This document shows, piece after piece, positions 13,899 to 25,030 of a stretch of DNA of 64,000 nt. Made by a program: the position numbers and the translations under genes. The DNA lies in the NCBI RefSeq assembly GCF_028502605.1, contig NC_079234.1:5828001-5892000 (forward strand), in the 5' to 3' direction. Numbering within the stretch: position 1 is the first letter of the stretch; every line of letters starts with the position of its first letter. Below the pieces are notes generated by a model. The model worked only from the letters and a program-made list of their open reading frames with translations, did no database searches and was not told where the DNA came from. This DNA is from Trichoderma breve (taxonomy: Eukaryota; Ascomycota; Sordariomycetes; Hypocreales; Hypocreaceae).

Positions 13899-15128
13899 GG
13901 TGAAAAGTAGTTGGTCAATTGATAGAATATTAGTTATGAAAGTGTCATATTTACTAATGATGTTGAGCAGTGGATACAACTTACTGTTCGTCCATCTTAA
14001 ATAGTTCGCCTATACGGGGGTTATCGGGCTGGGGGTGGCAAGTGGTCTTGGAGTTGGAGTTAGAGTTCGCTAGAGCGCGCAGTTAACTTTCGGCCGAAGA
14101 TCTTGTGTTAAGGGCTCTTAAGAAGATTTAGTCTTCGGCCGATAACTTTTCGGCACTTATAAGCTGTAGTTTTCGGCCGAGAATCTTGGAGTTTCTGCTA
14201 AAGTTCTCGGCCGATGCTTTTTCGGCATTTATAGCTTCATATTTCGGTCGAGAATTCTGGGGTTTTCGGTAATCAACACGTCATGAATCTCGTTTAACTC
14301 CGCATGAGTATCCCGGAGGTGATGCTACGTATCAACTTCCAAGAATATCTCCTCTTGTTTTAGTCTAGCGGAAAAGGAACGTGTTGATCTGCAGTTGGTT
14401 GTTGAATGACTAAACTAGAAAGGTTTGCCTCCAACTAAATTGCATTTTCACTACCAAGAAGATATCAGTATATCATGTAGTTGTCACAATTGTCTTTCAG
14501 CTTCTTTGCGATTGTTGGCCACGTATATCGAACTGCAGTTTTTTCGTGCTCAATGTATCACTAAGATTGATATGAATGAAGATTCTACTGAGGAGGGGGC
14601 GTGACAGAGCAAACCTTGCTACGCAAATATACAAGATTTAGAGAAAATCAGAGGCAATGAGATGATGAATTGCGGAAATGAATCACCTACTAAGCTTCCG
14701 TGGCCTCGGAGTTTCCGGGGTTAATGGTCAATATCGCACGTTATTGTCGCGGAGTTTGATGTTTTTGAATCGTTGCAGTGTTATGATATCCAACAATCTT
14801 CGGCGCGGGACCACCCGTCGCTTCGGCTTCTTTTTTCGGGTCATGACTAGACTACTAAAGCCGATTAACAGCAACTGTAGAACTAGACGGAGTGTAACAT
14901 AGTCCGAACATCATAGTTTCACTAACGCAGAGTCCAGTAGATGAACAGTAACATACTTCGAAAATCCCAGATCCACTAGAACAGGAGGCGAAATGATCTA
15001 AACTACTGTGTTACACGCCATGAATATAAATTGCTTGTGTGCCCCCCTCTCACCATTGGTCTGTAGAATATCTTGCGCAGTTTCAACGATATCCATTCAC
15101 TATCACAAAAGACAATCCCAATATCAAC
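13899..15128. promoter_or_regulatory. Divergent region between hydrolase and aldo/keto reductase
   Basis: 1.2 kb between divergent genes. It carries an unusual array of CGGCCG palindromes (14088-14276, separate entry). The rest is AT-rich without a supported gene. Confidence 0.5.
14088..14276. repeat. CGGCCG-bearing imperfect tandem repeat
   Basis: The core TTCGGCCGA or a one-base variant occurs five times (about 14089, 14134, 14172, 14205 and 14243), and a shorter TTTTCGGCA core twice. Two roughly 71-bp units starting near 14134 and 14205 share the order CGGCCGAT, TTTTCGGCA, TTATA-GC, TTTCGG-CGAGAAT. CGG/CCG half-sites are what Zn2Cys6 regulators bind, so this could be an operator cluster; it could also be the end of an old mobile element. 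Confidence 0.6.
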
Positions 15129-16280
15129 ATGTCGAAAGTTTACGCCCCAGCTCCCGAGCCAAAAACTGAGCTTGGGAGATATCGAATCCTCTCTTCTACG
15201 GCCGGCATCCGTGTGTCTCCTCTCCAACTAGGAGCGATGTCAATTGGTAATGGGTGGAGTGAATTTATGGGCTCGATGGATAAAGAACAGTCTTTTAAGC
15301 TCCTCGATTACTTCTTTGAAGCTGGCGGCAACTTCATTGACACTGCAAATTGCTACCAAGATGATGACTCCGAGAAATGGCTTGGCGAGTGGATGTCAAC
15401 ACGGCAAAATCGTGACCAGATGGTTATTGCTACGAAATATACTACTGACTATAAGTCATACGCTCTTGGCAAAGGGCGGGCGCCAAATTCCTGCGGTAAT
15501 TCGCGACGAAGTATGCATACTAGTGTTCGCGATTCACTCCTTAAGCTGCAAACCGATTGGATCGATATCCTCTATGTTCATTGGTGGGATTTTACCTCTT
15601 CCATCAAAGAAATCATGGATAGCCTGCACATTCTCGTTGAGCAAGGCAAAGTCCTCTATTTAGGAGTCTCGGATACCCCTGCCTGGATCGTTAGTGCGGC
15701 CAACGAATATGCAGCCGCGTTTGGCAAGACTCCGTTTAGCATTTATCAGGGCCGTTGGAATATTATGTTGCGTGACTTTGAAAGGGAAATTATTCCAATG
15801 GCCCGTCAATATGGAATGGCTCTTGCGCCATGGGATGTTCTTGGCGGAGGCAAGTTCCAAACGAAGAAGGCTTTGGAAGAGCGTGCGAAAAATGGTGAAG
15901 GGCTACGCTCTACACGCGGCAATGAACAAACTGAAGACGAAAGGAAATTCAGTGAGGCGCTGGAGAAGGTTGCCGGAGAACATGGCATCGAGTCCATCAC
16001 GGCAATTGCTCTCGCTTATGTACGAGCCAAGGCGACCCGTGTGTTTCCTATGGTTGGCGGCCGCAAGATTGAGCATCTCAGAGATAACATTCAGGCTTTA
16101 AGCATCAAGCTGTCGCAAGAGCAGGTAGATTACCTGGAAAGCGTGAAGCCTTTTGAAATTGGATTCCCCAACAACTTCATCGGGCCCGATCCTCATGTCA
16201 CGGGTCATTTCACGGGGCTCGCTGCAGCAAGCGCAGCTCTTGCGGTTGAACAATCACCCAAGCCGACGGGCCTTGCATGA
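15129..16280 (+). CDS. Aldo/keto reductase, norsolorinic acid reductase-like
   Basis: 383 residues in one exon; start at 15129 ([10 protein letters not shown]), since the 30 codons upstream in the open frame are not family-like. NADPH-dependent carbonyl reductase with the complete catalytic tetrad D71, Y76, K103 and H151 ([20 protein letters not shown]). The AKR barrel covers about 18-355, with the C-terminal cofactor segment near [13 protein letters not shown]. The length and the tail ([13 protein letters not shown]) match the fungal AKR subgroup that includes norsolorinic acid and aryl-alcohol reductases. It is probably cytosolic. With the P450 and hydrolase next to it, a role in tailoring a secondary metabolite is possible; general aldehyde detoxification is the alternative. 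Confidence 0.9.
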   Translation: MSKVYAPAPEPKTELGRYRILSSTAGIRVSPLQLGAMSIGNGWSEFMGSMDKEQSFKLLDYFFEAGGNFIDTANCYQDDDSEKWLGEWMSTRQNRDQMVIATKYTTDYKSYALGKGRAPNSCGNSRRSMHTSVRDSLLKLQTDWIDILYVHWWDFTSSIKEIMDSLHILVEQGKVLYLGVSDTPAWIVSAANEYAAAFGKTPFSIYQGRWNIMLRDFEREIIPMARQYGMALAPWDVLGGGKFQTKKALEERAKNGEGLRSTRGNEQTEDERKFSEALEKVAGEHGIESITAIALAYVRAKATRVFPMVGGRKIEHLRDNIQALSIKLSQEQVDYLESVKPFEIGFPNNFIGPDPHVTGHFTGLAAASAALAVEQSPKPTGLA

Positions 16281-16669
16281 GCAATCTGTTACCCAATCGA
16301 TATAGGAGGAACATTACTCGGAAGCAGGTTTATTAGGTAGACAAAACTAGCAGAGTCTAGCACCACGCAACTAACACAGGCGCATGTAGAGATAGGGGGT
16401 AATCGTGTATTACCTACATGGAGTTTCAATTAGAGCAGTAGGGCACCTAGTATTACGCCCAGAATATCCTCCATAGAGATATCAATACATTCAAACTCAA
16501 TCAGAAAATATATCTGCTTGCATAATGATATGCAAAGTTGTCTCATAGGAATCCCAGGGCGTTGAAGTATAACGTATTTAACCTAAGTAACCCATCTCTC
16601 TTCCTGGCGTATTACATGTTGCGGTCGGCGGCGGCACCACTTGGACATTGTAGTCCGACCTTAATGAAG
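16281..16669. other. Intergenic region between convergent genes
   Basis: Holds the 3' ends of the aldo/keto reductase and the small secreted protein gene. I see nothing else. Confidence 0.4.
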
Positions 16670-17244
16670 TTAGCTTAGCGGCTTCAAAGATACCAAGTGG
16701 AATGAGGATGTATTAACCAAGTTTATCATCGAGTCGATGAAAGATGTCAAGTCTAATGAGGGCATATTGCCCACGCTTAGCGAGTCGATAGTTCCTCCAG
16801 CAGGATCTTTATGCTCTCTGCGGAACGTGTCCAGTAGTTGGCAGATTTGGTCAAAATTTTCATTCCCCGCCTCTTTCAAAGACACAACAATTTCTTCAAG
16901 CGATCGCGGATCCTGAATTCCTAATACGGATTTCACCTCATCAAAAACTGGCTCCGCACCAGCTAAGATAGTCAAGATAGATTTGGGGCCATCATTCAGG
17001 AGACCGCCGATGGCCCCGTTGACCGACCCCAAAACACCCGCATCGTGGGGTGTCAGATCAACTCCGGTCGCGTCTTTCACAATAGCTAGGAGGCCATCGA
17101 TGATTCCGTTATTATCCCTAGGGATCTGATAGAATTGTAAGCATTGTTGTATTTATCTACTCGTGTGATATGATTTGTACTCACAATTGGGATAGCAGTG
17201 CCCAAACTGATAAATAGAATAGAAATCAGATAAAACGGCCCCAT
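16670..17244 (-). CDS. Small secreted protein, function unknown
   Basis: Two exons, complement(16670-17125, 17185-17244), 171 residues. Exon 1 encodes exactly 20 residues: MGPFYLISILFISLGTAIPI, a hydrophobic signal peptide with a likely cut after SLGTA. The 59-nt intron has donor GTGAGT and acceptor ATCAG, phase 0. The mature part is acidic, low in Cys and helix-rich, with two similar amphipathic stretches (GGLLNDGPKSILTIL and EEIVVSLKEAG). I recognise no family; it could be an effector-like or cell-wall protein. It is divergent from the F-box gene at 18258. Confidence 0.65.
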
Positions 17245-18257
17245 TTTGTCTTTTATATAATGCAAATAGATATTCAGAATCGTGATTGTTTCCTTATGAC
17301 CTAGTTGTGGTTATGTTCTCACGAGTAGCCAGAATTATGGCATACTCACCCGAGGAATTACAGCATTTTATATTCAGAATGGCGATTACCTTAGATCTCC
17401 AGTGATTACTCCTACTACTACCCTGAGCAATTCATGTTTAATACATTTACTCTGGTGATTCCATTTTGAGACAAATCTGGCCTAATTCGGAGTGATGTTG
17501 CAAGGGGCTATACAATTGAAATGTCATCTGAGACATTTGGGCTCGCGGTCGATCATTAGCTGAAGGAGAAGGTCGGCGATGTCTTGAAAATATCGACGAG
17601 GCTGTGGCGATCGGTGCTGGAAATGACGATTTGCACATCTGTTCCTTGTCCCGCGTATCGCCCACTACTCATTCTTTCCGTTTCGGAGCCTGGATTCGAT
17701 TCGTATACTGGATCAGCTCGTCTATCGCTTCGACCAAGGTGAAGGAAGCTTCATACGAGGCTCCTACTCTGTAGCTCTTATATCTTTTTCTTTAGCCTAC
17801 TTGATGAGCCGCACTGGCCTAATTGTTGAACGTTGGATACTCATCGGAATTTTTCTACCACCTTTTCGAGGATTTATGATCGATAGAGGTTATAAATTTT
17901 ACATATGGATTCTACTATAGAGCTTGATAACCCTTAGAATCTGGACCCATCCCCCCCTAGTCCATGGACGCCCAAAAGTGAGGCGACGGTGCTGCTGACT
18001 ATGCACGAATCCTTTGCTAGAAGAGATGATTGGATGGGTTTTGACGTTACACAAAGTTTCAAGGTTACACACAGGTTCGAGATCATGCCACAAAAGGCTG
18101 CCAGCCCGCCCTTTGTTCCATTGGTCAACACCTGTCAGTGATCACTGCGGGGTATCAACCTCAGATAAAAGCAACCCGAAGAGCTGTTGGCATTCTTGAG
18201 GCACCTGGAAATGCAAAACATCATCATAAGCGGCAACATCACATATTTGCTGCAGCG
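17245..18257. other. Intergenic region between secreted protein and F-box genes
   Basis: 1 kb holding two divergent promoters. Short open frames here have no family character and I see no clear element. Confidence 0.4.
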
Positions 18258-19656
18258 ATGAGTTCCATCACGAAGCTCCCCATCGAGGTCATGACCTCAG
18301 TCATGCGAGAGCTAGGCAATATCCGTTTCCTTCTGCCCTGTCTTCTCACCTGCCGCTATTTCTACGCGTGCTTCAAAGCAGATCTTCACCTTGCGGCCGA
18401 CATCTTGGAGCAGCAACTCACCCCGGCTCTCGTGCCTTATGCAATCGCCGTGTTGGAAGCATCGCAACTCAATCCACGAACTGGAATTGCAGTCCGGGAG
18501 CTGCTCGAAACGTTCATCAAGGAACCGCCCAAGCTAAGAAGCCAGTTCAGAACGCTACCAGTCCCTCTCCTTGTAAAAATGGGCAAATTGCATGACCCAA
18601 TCCAGAGCTTGGCGACTCAATTTGCTGACCACGCATGGGCTCATATTATCAATGACCAAGGATCACAGACCTCTCATAGCCTCTGCCTGTCAACAACCGA
18701 AAATTATCGCTTTTGCCGAGCTTTCTACAAATTCGAGCTGTTCTGCAACCTCTTCCGCAGCACCATGCCGACTGGTTTTGTATCGGTCAGTGATGAAGAG
18801 AGAAGGTGGTTCTTTGCACAATACGGGCCGTGGGAAAATGAACAGCTAGCCAGCGTTCATGACTTTCTCGAGCTCAAGTTATCCGAAGGTGAGTTGCTGC
18901 CAGTATCCGAAAAAGTAAATCTTCCTATTCCTAATTCCTATTATAAGCTTCATATGACGTTCTTGCTCACGATATCGAGTTTGGCACGTTGGGTATCGAC
19001 TATCTCACGGCTGGTGGCGATAATGGCTGGAGGCAGGTCTGGGTAAGCCACAATATACGTCAATTTTCCCCTCATTATCACAGTTTCTTACGTATAAAAC
19101 ATTGCAGCTGTCCCAAGGTATTGAATTCATCTACCGAATGACAACTGAGACCTCATACGATGCAAAAAGGGCACTATTAAAGTCTTCATATGGTGCCAGT
19201 AGCGCGTACCTCTACGATGCGCTCACATCCATACCTGAAGTTGACTTGGATGATGATACCCCACTCGCCCAAATTACCGATGAAGATCTAAAGACAATGT
19301 TTCCAACTTCTGATGACCAAGACATCGACAAGGGTCCATTTGAAGCGTGGCGAGTAGCCTTCAAGAACTTGCCCCGTAGCATGTGGGTTATGCTTACCAA
19401 AAACTCTGGACTGAGGGAGCGGGCCTACGTGTTCTGGAGTTTGGATCGTCTCGAGAGATATGACTTGTTGGAGCTCTTTAAGAATGCTCCAGATGACTCT
19501 GAGCTTTTGAGAGCTGTGAATGGCTGGGGTGACATGTTCAAGTCGTTTGAGGAGCGTTCAAAGATAGCGCAGAGGGGTGGCTCAGGTTATTGGAGCAAAG
19601 ACGACGAAAGTACGATTGTGTGGCCGGCGAGGCAAGCTGGGGGATGTTTGAGGTAG
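18258..19656 (+). CDS. F-box domain protein
   Basis: Three exons, join(18258-18888, 18948-19042, 19108-19656), 424 residues. Introns are 59 nt (GTGAGT..TAAG, branch CTAAT) and 65 nt (GTAAGC..GCAG). The N-terminus has an F-box (LPIEVMTSVMREL, then LLPCLLTCRYFYACF; about residues 6-40), which normally binds Skp1 in an SCF ubiquitin ligase. The remaining helical region, including LGIDYLTAGGDNGW, resembles the large fungal class of F-box proteins without named repeats. The target is unknown. The start at 18258 gives the F-box at the expected place; upstream codons in the open frame are not conserved-looking. Confidence 0.75.
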
Positions 19657-20457
19657 AGATATATGAGGTTCATATTTGAAGGCATGCAATTAAAGGAGCG
19701 AAGTATAAGTTTTCGGCAACAGAGGATGAAGAGGGCCGGTCAACCTATTTTAGGCGTCTATTTCATATCTTAGCCGGAATGTAGCCAGTACGACTTTCAT
19801 ATCCATACCTTAGTCCAGCAGAGAGCATATAGATCTAGAGCATCTAAAGCAGTCTTGTCAAAGCATCATTTGAGCGGCGAATAATATGTCGACGGCAAAC
19901 CTAGCTTTGTAGCGTTAATGTACATATCCCAAGGAAAGTATCGTGCTCTCCTATATTTACCTATAATTATATACAAGCATATTTTCATGACTCTCACTGG
20001 CCATACCATTCAGCACTGTGTACTGCCAGAAAGTGCTGCCTTACACCGATGTGCCATGGTACCGCACTGCCAAAACACCCTAGCCTCTAAGTCCAAAGGT
20101 GCAACGAAAGTTACCCAAGATAGTACGTGGTCATGAGGTTGAACTCGTCTTTAGATGAGTTGAACGGCCTGCGTAGCGAATTATCAGCTTCTCCTACATT
20201 GGAGCGACGATGACGGCGTGGTGTGATGTGACAGTCGAAATCTCGCGATGGATAGGTTCCATTGTTTGGCAGATTACACCGTTTGGGGCGTCGTTGTTCA
20301 TACGTCACAAACGATCCCTTTTGTGCTTAGTTTTTAAACGAAACGGTTACAGACACATGCAGTGTAGCTTGTGAATAACTGAAATCTTATCTTCTCAAAT
20401 CTCGGCCAAGGTTCTTTTCGTATCAATTCGTCAATCGTGAAAGCTGGAACATTCTTC
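19657..20457. other. Intergenic region between convergent F-box and helicase genes
   Basis: 0.8 kb between two 3' ends. A near-inverted repeat around 20138-20165 may form a weak hairpin. No gene is supported. Confidence 0.4.
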
Positions 20458-22251
20458 TCAACCCGGCGCCCAGTATTTCTCGCCATCACCGCCATTCGTA
20501 AGATGTCCCGAAAATTCTCTGACTGATTGAAAAAGTCGGTCTCCGAACTTTGCCATCAGGAATGATTTCACCTCTGGATTTCCGCCAGTTACGAATAACC
20601 CGCTTGAGCTTCCCATGACCTTCAGTCCATGAAGGCTCGTCGCCCGAGATAATGCGACATATACCTGACCCTCTTCAAAAGCATGCGACAAGTCAACAAT
20701 AACGCGATCCAGCGTCATGCCTTGGCTTCTGTGAACGCTCATGGCCCAGCCTGGTAGAAGAGGAATTTGTGTTCGATGCAGCAGTGAATACGGCTCTTTG
20801 TCGCCAACAGAGTTGACAACACACGAGGGGTAAATGACACGCTTCACGCCGTTGTGGAAGAGCACCCGAGGCCAAGCCTTTGCCAGCCGTGGATCACCCT
20901 TGTGTCGTTCCATAAATTCCTGTATCTGCTTCTCCCTAAGCTTTGCGTGGTCGCCGCTAATGCGCTGATCAGAAGGAATGTATTCGGTATCCTTGCCCCC
21001 GTGTACTTTCGGAACATTGGCAGAGCTAAACCTTTCAAAACCGCATATAATACCCTGACTTCCGTTGACCAATCCTCCCTTTATATCGAGGTTTATCTGT
21101 AGTATCACGAGCATGCCCCCGCGCAGCGTGACATGGGGCTCCAGGCGTTGATCTCTGCACGCCACTAATGTTCCATCAGGCAGACGATCATGATACTGAG
21201 GTAGCTGCATATGCACCTCTTGCCTCGCAATAAAGCCATCCAGAGCGTGGTATTCGAGTTTTGGCGTCTTCAGTCGATTAAAGTTTTCTCGGTTAACCAT
21301 GGCAACCTCGTTCCTCGTGCACAGGAGTTTTGTGGCTTTTTGGACATCGCAAGGATGATGCATCAGTGTTTCAGTTTCCTGAGGTAGAAAGGGAATCCCA
21401 AGACGGCATTTCTGAAGCATCCTGATGAAGTATTCGTCTTTCTGGCGATGAATCTCTTGTAAGTTGACGTGAACAAAATTGGCTTCCTCCCAAGCTGAAC
21501 TCCTAAAGGCCCATTTGTGTGTCTCTAGAAACGGGCCATGGCTGTCGGGGCAGTTGAACTCGGCTCCGTCGTCGTCGGCAATCATCTCTTGCCCACAGTG
21601 CATGCAGAACTCGAATGGCTTCACTGGGGGTAGCTGGCAAAAATCTCCTGTAACGATGACCTGGATTCCTCCGAAGGCAGGAATGGTTTTCGCAATGGAG
21701 AAAGCATCTCTCCTGGTCCTCGGGGGTGCCGAGTCTCTCTCTTTCCGCCAGTCCTTCCAGGCAATCACGGCCTTCATGCAGATATTCATGCGTTCCAGAT
21801 GATGATTCTCCACCATGCTAATCTCATCAATGATGAGCACATCGGTGTCCTTCAAGCGTTTCTCAATGTACTTTCGGAATCCCTTGTTGACAAGTGTATC
21901 GATGTCGAGTTTGTGATAGTCTGGCGTCCAACCCATGTAGGACCATGTCGACATGCCGCCGACTTGGAGCGCTGCCCGGCCCGTTGGTGCAACGACATGA
22001 ACATTCTTCCCCATCATGTACAGCAGGTTGACAGCGGCCTTGAGAACAGTAGACTTGCCGCACCCTGCCGAGCCCGTAAAGAAAACATTTCTTCCCGTTA
22101 AAATGAGTTGAATCAGGTCCTGTTGCTCCTTGCACAAGACGGGTCTGTCGGATGAAGGGATTGCGTTGGCGATGCTTGAGGGAGGCTCTTCAAAGTTTGG
22201 TGTTGACTCGGGTGTCTCACCCTTCAAATCTATTAATGTAACTTCATTCAT
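20458..22251 (-). CDS. PIF1-family ATP-dependent DNA helicase
   Basis: 597 residues in one exon, a 5'-3' superfamily 1B helicase. Walker A is GSAGCGKST (60-68), Walker B is LIIDEISM (D142, E143), motif III is GDFCQLPP, and the late motifs are SVHRSQGMTLDRV and VYVALSRATS. Between motif III and the next conserved block sits a small Cys/His insert (FCMHCG at 215-220, then FNCPDSH) that could bind zinc. The N-terminal region is only about 40 residues, much shorter than in Saccharomyces Pif1, and I see no clear mitochondrial targeting sequence. Fungal genomes carry many such PIF1-like copies, some derived from Helitron transposons, so this may be a dispersed paralogue rather than the housekeeping enzyme. 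The ATG overlaps the stop of a short upstream ORF (ATGA). Confidence 0.88.
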   Translation of the reverse strand: MNEVTLIDLKGETPESTPNFEEPPSSIANAIPSSDRPVLCKEQQDLIQLILTGRNVFFTGSAGCGKSTVLKAAVNLLYMMGKNVHVVAPTGRAALQVGGMSTWSYMGWTPDYHKLDIDTLVNKGFRKYIEKRLKDTDVLIIDEISMVENHHLERMNICMKAVIAWKDWRKERDSAPPRTRRDAFSIAKTIPAFGGIQVIVTGDFCQLPPVKPFEFCMHCGQEMIADDDGAEFNCPDSHGPFLETHKWAFRSSAWEEANFVHVNLQEIHRQKDEYFIRMLQKCRLGIPFLPQETETLMHHPCDVQKATKLLCTRNEVAMVNRENFNRLKTPKLEYHALDGFIARQEVHMQLPQYHDRLPDGTLVACRDQRLEPHVTLRGGMLVILQINLDIKGGLVNGSQGIICGFERFSSANVPKVHGGKDTEYIPSDQRISGDHAKLREKQIQEFMERHKGDPRLAKAWPRVLFHNGVKRVIYPSCVVNSVGDKEPYSLLHRTQIPLLPGWAMSVHRSQGMTLDRVIVDLSHAFEEGQVYVALSRATSLHGLKVMGSSSGLFVTGGNPEVKSFLMAKFGDRLFQSVREFSGHLTNGGDGEKYWAPG

Positions 22252-22955
22252 GTCGGTCTTGGAAATGCTCCCTCGTTACCTGAATCCTTCCGCTCAGGTT
22301 TAGAATCGGTGCGCGACGCAATTTGGCTCGAGTTACTCCATGACAAACGGACTAATGCGGGGTTATGTAATCGCGATAAGCAAACAAGAGTTGCCGTTTG
22401 GCTGTCGATATTGTTAATCAACTGCCTAGTACTACCTCTGATAAATCTGATCTGTCTATGAGGCAACTGGGAATCTCGGGGCTGGTTGTCGAGAGGACGG
22501 CTCATTCTTCGCACAAGGCGACTGGTGGTTTGACCATCCAGCCTCCTCCAGAACTTTAGTAGCGTCGTTCAACCAACACGCCAACCCAATGAGACAAATC
22601 CCATTATTGCAAGGAATATTTTGCTTTGAAGTCTCCCATCCTTCTTTTTCTAAAATATTACAGAACTATTCACCTGTTCCCTTTGATATTAACTGAGTTA
22701 GTCAGAGTGTTGCTGACATTGATCTCGCTTTATCTTGCATCGATATCTCAGTACATGTCCCTACCCTATATATTGTCAAATCATCAATAGATATTAACCT
22801 TGAACAACATGAAACTGTAATTGTGCCAATAAATTGCGGTTTTCAAAGGTTTGGGTGTCCCCTTTCATTGTTCTCGCAGTGTAGCCACGTTTGGACGAGT
22901 TCTAAAGGCCACATTCTACAAGATATTGTCTTCTTTCATTGACGAGCAGATCTAA
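22252..22955. other. Helicase 5' flank and phosphomannose isomerase 3' flank
   Basis: Contains an open frame (minus, 22248-22514 including its stop) that begins with GTG, has its first ATG at 22505, and whose TGA overlaps the helicase ATG; it has no family resemblance. Otherwise nothing is recognised. Confidence 0.35.
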
Positions 22956-24245
22956 TTAACGTATGACAGCAGCATAGATCCGCATTCCTGTCTTAGCCCG
23001 TAGCATCGTCTCTGTTTCTGCCGCAATGAAGAAAATGAATCCCGTTTTGACAGCGAGTTCTTTCCCGTCCCCTCGAATGGTACCCTCCCCAGAAACTGCA
23101 ATGGCCACAGTCGGGCCCTTGTGATTCCAAATGAGTTCCTCCGTGCCAGCCGTCATCTCAATTCGAATCATGTCAAATTCGCTAATGGGAGGCTGATACA
23201 CCAGAGTATGCCCACTGGCCCCGTCCTTGCTTGGATTTGCTGGCAATCTGAGATTATCCACGCGAGTACTTGAATCAATTTTCAGAGTCTCAGAAAAGAG
23301 ATCAATATTGTCTCGATCTGCAACGGGACAAAGTCCACCGCTGAGCATATTGTTAGAACGAGCCATGCATTCCACAATGTCTCCGGATAAGTAACAATGA
23401 ACACCGTCAGCCGGGATGAAGATTGCTTCGCCAGGCTCCAAGATAAGATAATTCATGCACAGAATTGCAATCAGTACGCCTGGGTCTGTGGCAGAGTATT
23501 GAGATTGCAAGCGCCGAATCAACTCAAACATGGAGCTCGGGTAGCCAAGTTTCTCAATGTCCTCCTGAGATTGTCGTTTCAGGTCCTCTTCAATGTTTTG
23601 AACAGTTTGTTCATCTGCTTTCAATATCCCGCGTACGACACTTCGGAGAGTTTCCTCGTTCCAAGAGTGTGATCCTTCGGGTATGAAACGCCGCAGACTT
23701 GGGATATTGAATATGGCAGAAATCTGGCCCAGATCCCTCCAGCCAGCAAATAGTTCAAATTGCGATAGTGCCACCGCAATTTCCGGCTTATGATTGGTGT
23801 CAGAGAACTTTTCGGGGTCTTTCTCATGAAGTTTAGCCGCAAGTGATTTATTTGGATGGATTTGCAGTGGCAGAGCTTTGCCTATCGAGAGGATCTGTGA
23901 TGCTTAGGTTAGAACATGACTGTTGCCAAGGGACAAAATCCGGCATGCCTTTGGAAGAAATGGAAGATTATTCCCGAATTTCTTAATCGAGTATGAGCCA
24001 AGTAATTTTTCTTTGTGTTCTTTTAAGATTTCGGCAAGCGTTTGGCCGGTTTCCAAGTCTCTGCCAGGAAAGTCTGGATAGTCGCCAAACCACATCTCGG
24101 AGTAATATTCATCGTCATTTATAGTGAAGTCAGTTCCGGGTGTCTTTTCGCAGAGCCTCGCCGCGAGTGAGTCGCGTCCTTTCTTTCCCCATGGATAATT
24201 ATTGCAAGTTCCGCTTAATTGAAACAGTCGTGATTGACTCGCCAT
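22956..24245 (-). CDS. Mannose-6-phosphate isomerase, type I
   Basis: Two exons, complement(22956-23894, 23949-24245), 411 residues, the usual length. It interconverts fructose-6-phosphate and mannose-6-phosphate in the cytosol, the entry to GDP-mannose and protein glycosylation, or the exit for mannose use. The 54-nt intron starts with GC, not GT (AAG|GCATGC .. CACAG, branch CTAAC); only this join gives the conserved FLPKILSIGKALPLQIHPNK. Zinc ligands are present: Q110 and H112 (LQIHPNK), E137 (HKPE) and H265 (PADGVHCYL). The C-terminal cupin is complete. It differs enough from textbook sequences that it may be a second paralogue serving the nearby sugar genes, not the essential copy. I give no symbol because paralogy is unresolved. 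Confidence 0.9.
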
Positions 24246-25030
24246 GTTGATTACTCCACTTAATCCAGGCGTATATGGCCGTACTCATATAATGATCGAT
24301 AGAAAGTAGAAGAGTTCAAATAGGAATTTTGTATAAGACAAATGCCAATTCGGAGTACATGTGGCAGTTTTAGAGTTTTTGGTCGAAATGGCATGTTCTT
24401 TTATACAAATGCGAAGATGCGTCACTTTGACTGGGTCACGGTGAGATTGCAACATCATGATTACCTCACGACTGGATGCACGCCACAATTATAGGTGGAT
24501 GCGGGACCACTATCTATCTGACTCTGATAAGTAGCAGCTTGTTTACAAATTATGGACTTGGCGAACATATATATTTAATGAAATAGTGCAAATTAACCTG
24601 CTAATTCCATCTGATTGCGTAGCTCCATTGCAGAGTGACAAAAGAAAACTGGGACATGAGAGATCATCTTGCTGCAGGTGTAGTAAAGCAAATTAAGTGA
24701 TTCGGATAGAAACAAATTTTGCTTGTGATAGCCGAGGCCTATAGCGAGATGGAACAGCCTTATGGCAGCTTGGAAAGGATTATTACCGTCGCTGTCCAAT
24801 TTTCATATAATTTGCTTTAAAGCGTGAGAAACACACAGTAGACTTTTGCGGCGCCCTGGGCCATGGCCATTCGCACCTTTCCCACTCACTAAATACATGT
24901 AATTGCCCACTCAACCAAATATCAACCTAGGCATAGAATTGCATGCCATAATAAGGTCTTGTTAATATTTTAACTCAAAATTGTACAAAGACTGCAATAT
25001 TGCAGCCATTATGACATAGCACCCAGATCT
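24246..25030. other. Intergenic region
   Basis: AT-rich 0.8 kb holding the isomerase promoter and the 3' end of the next gene. Two short minus-strand frames (24285-24488, 24593-24799) have no family signal. Confidence 0.4.

Noticed and set aside
13899..13979. Upstream ATG for the alpha/beta hydrolase
   Set aside because: Adds 27 residues not seen in the family; MSSPIKITF at 13898 is the better start.
20138..20165. Possible hairpin in the F-box/helicase intergenic region
   Set aside because: Arms carry two mismatches and there is no context; too weak to report as an element.
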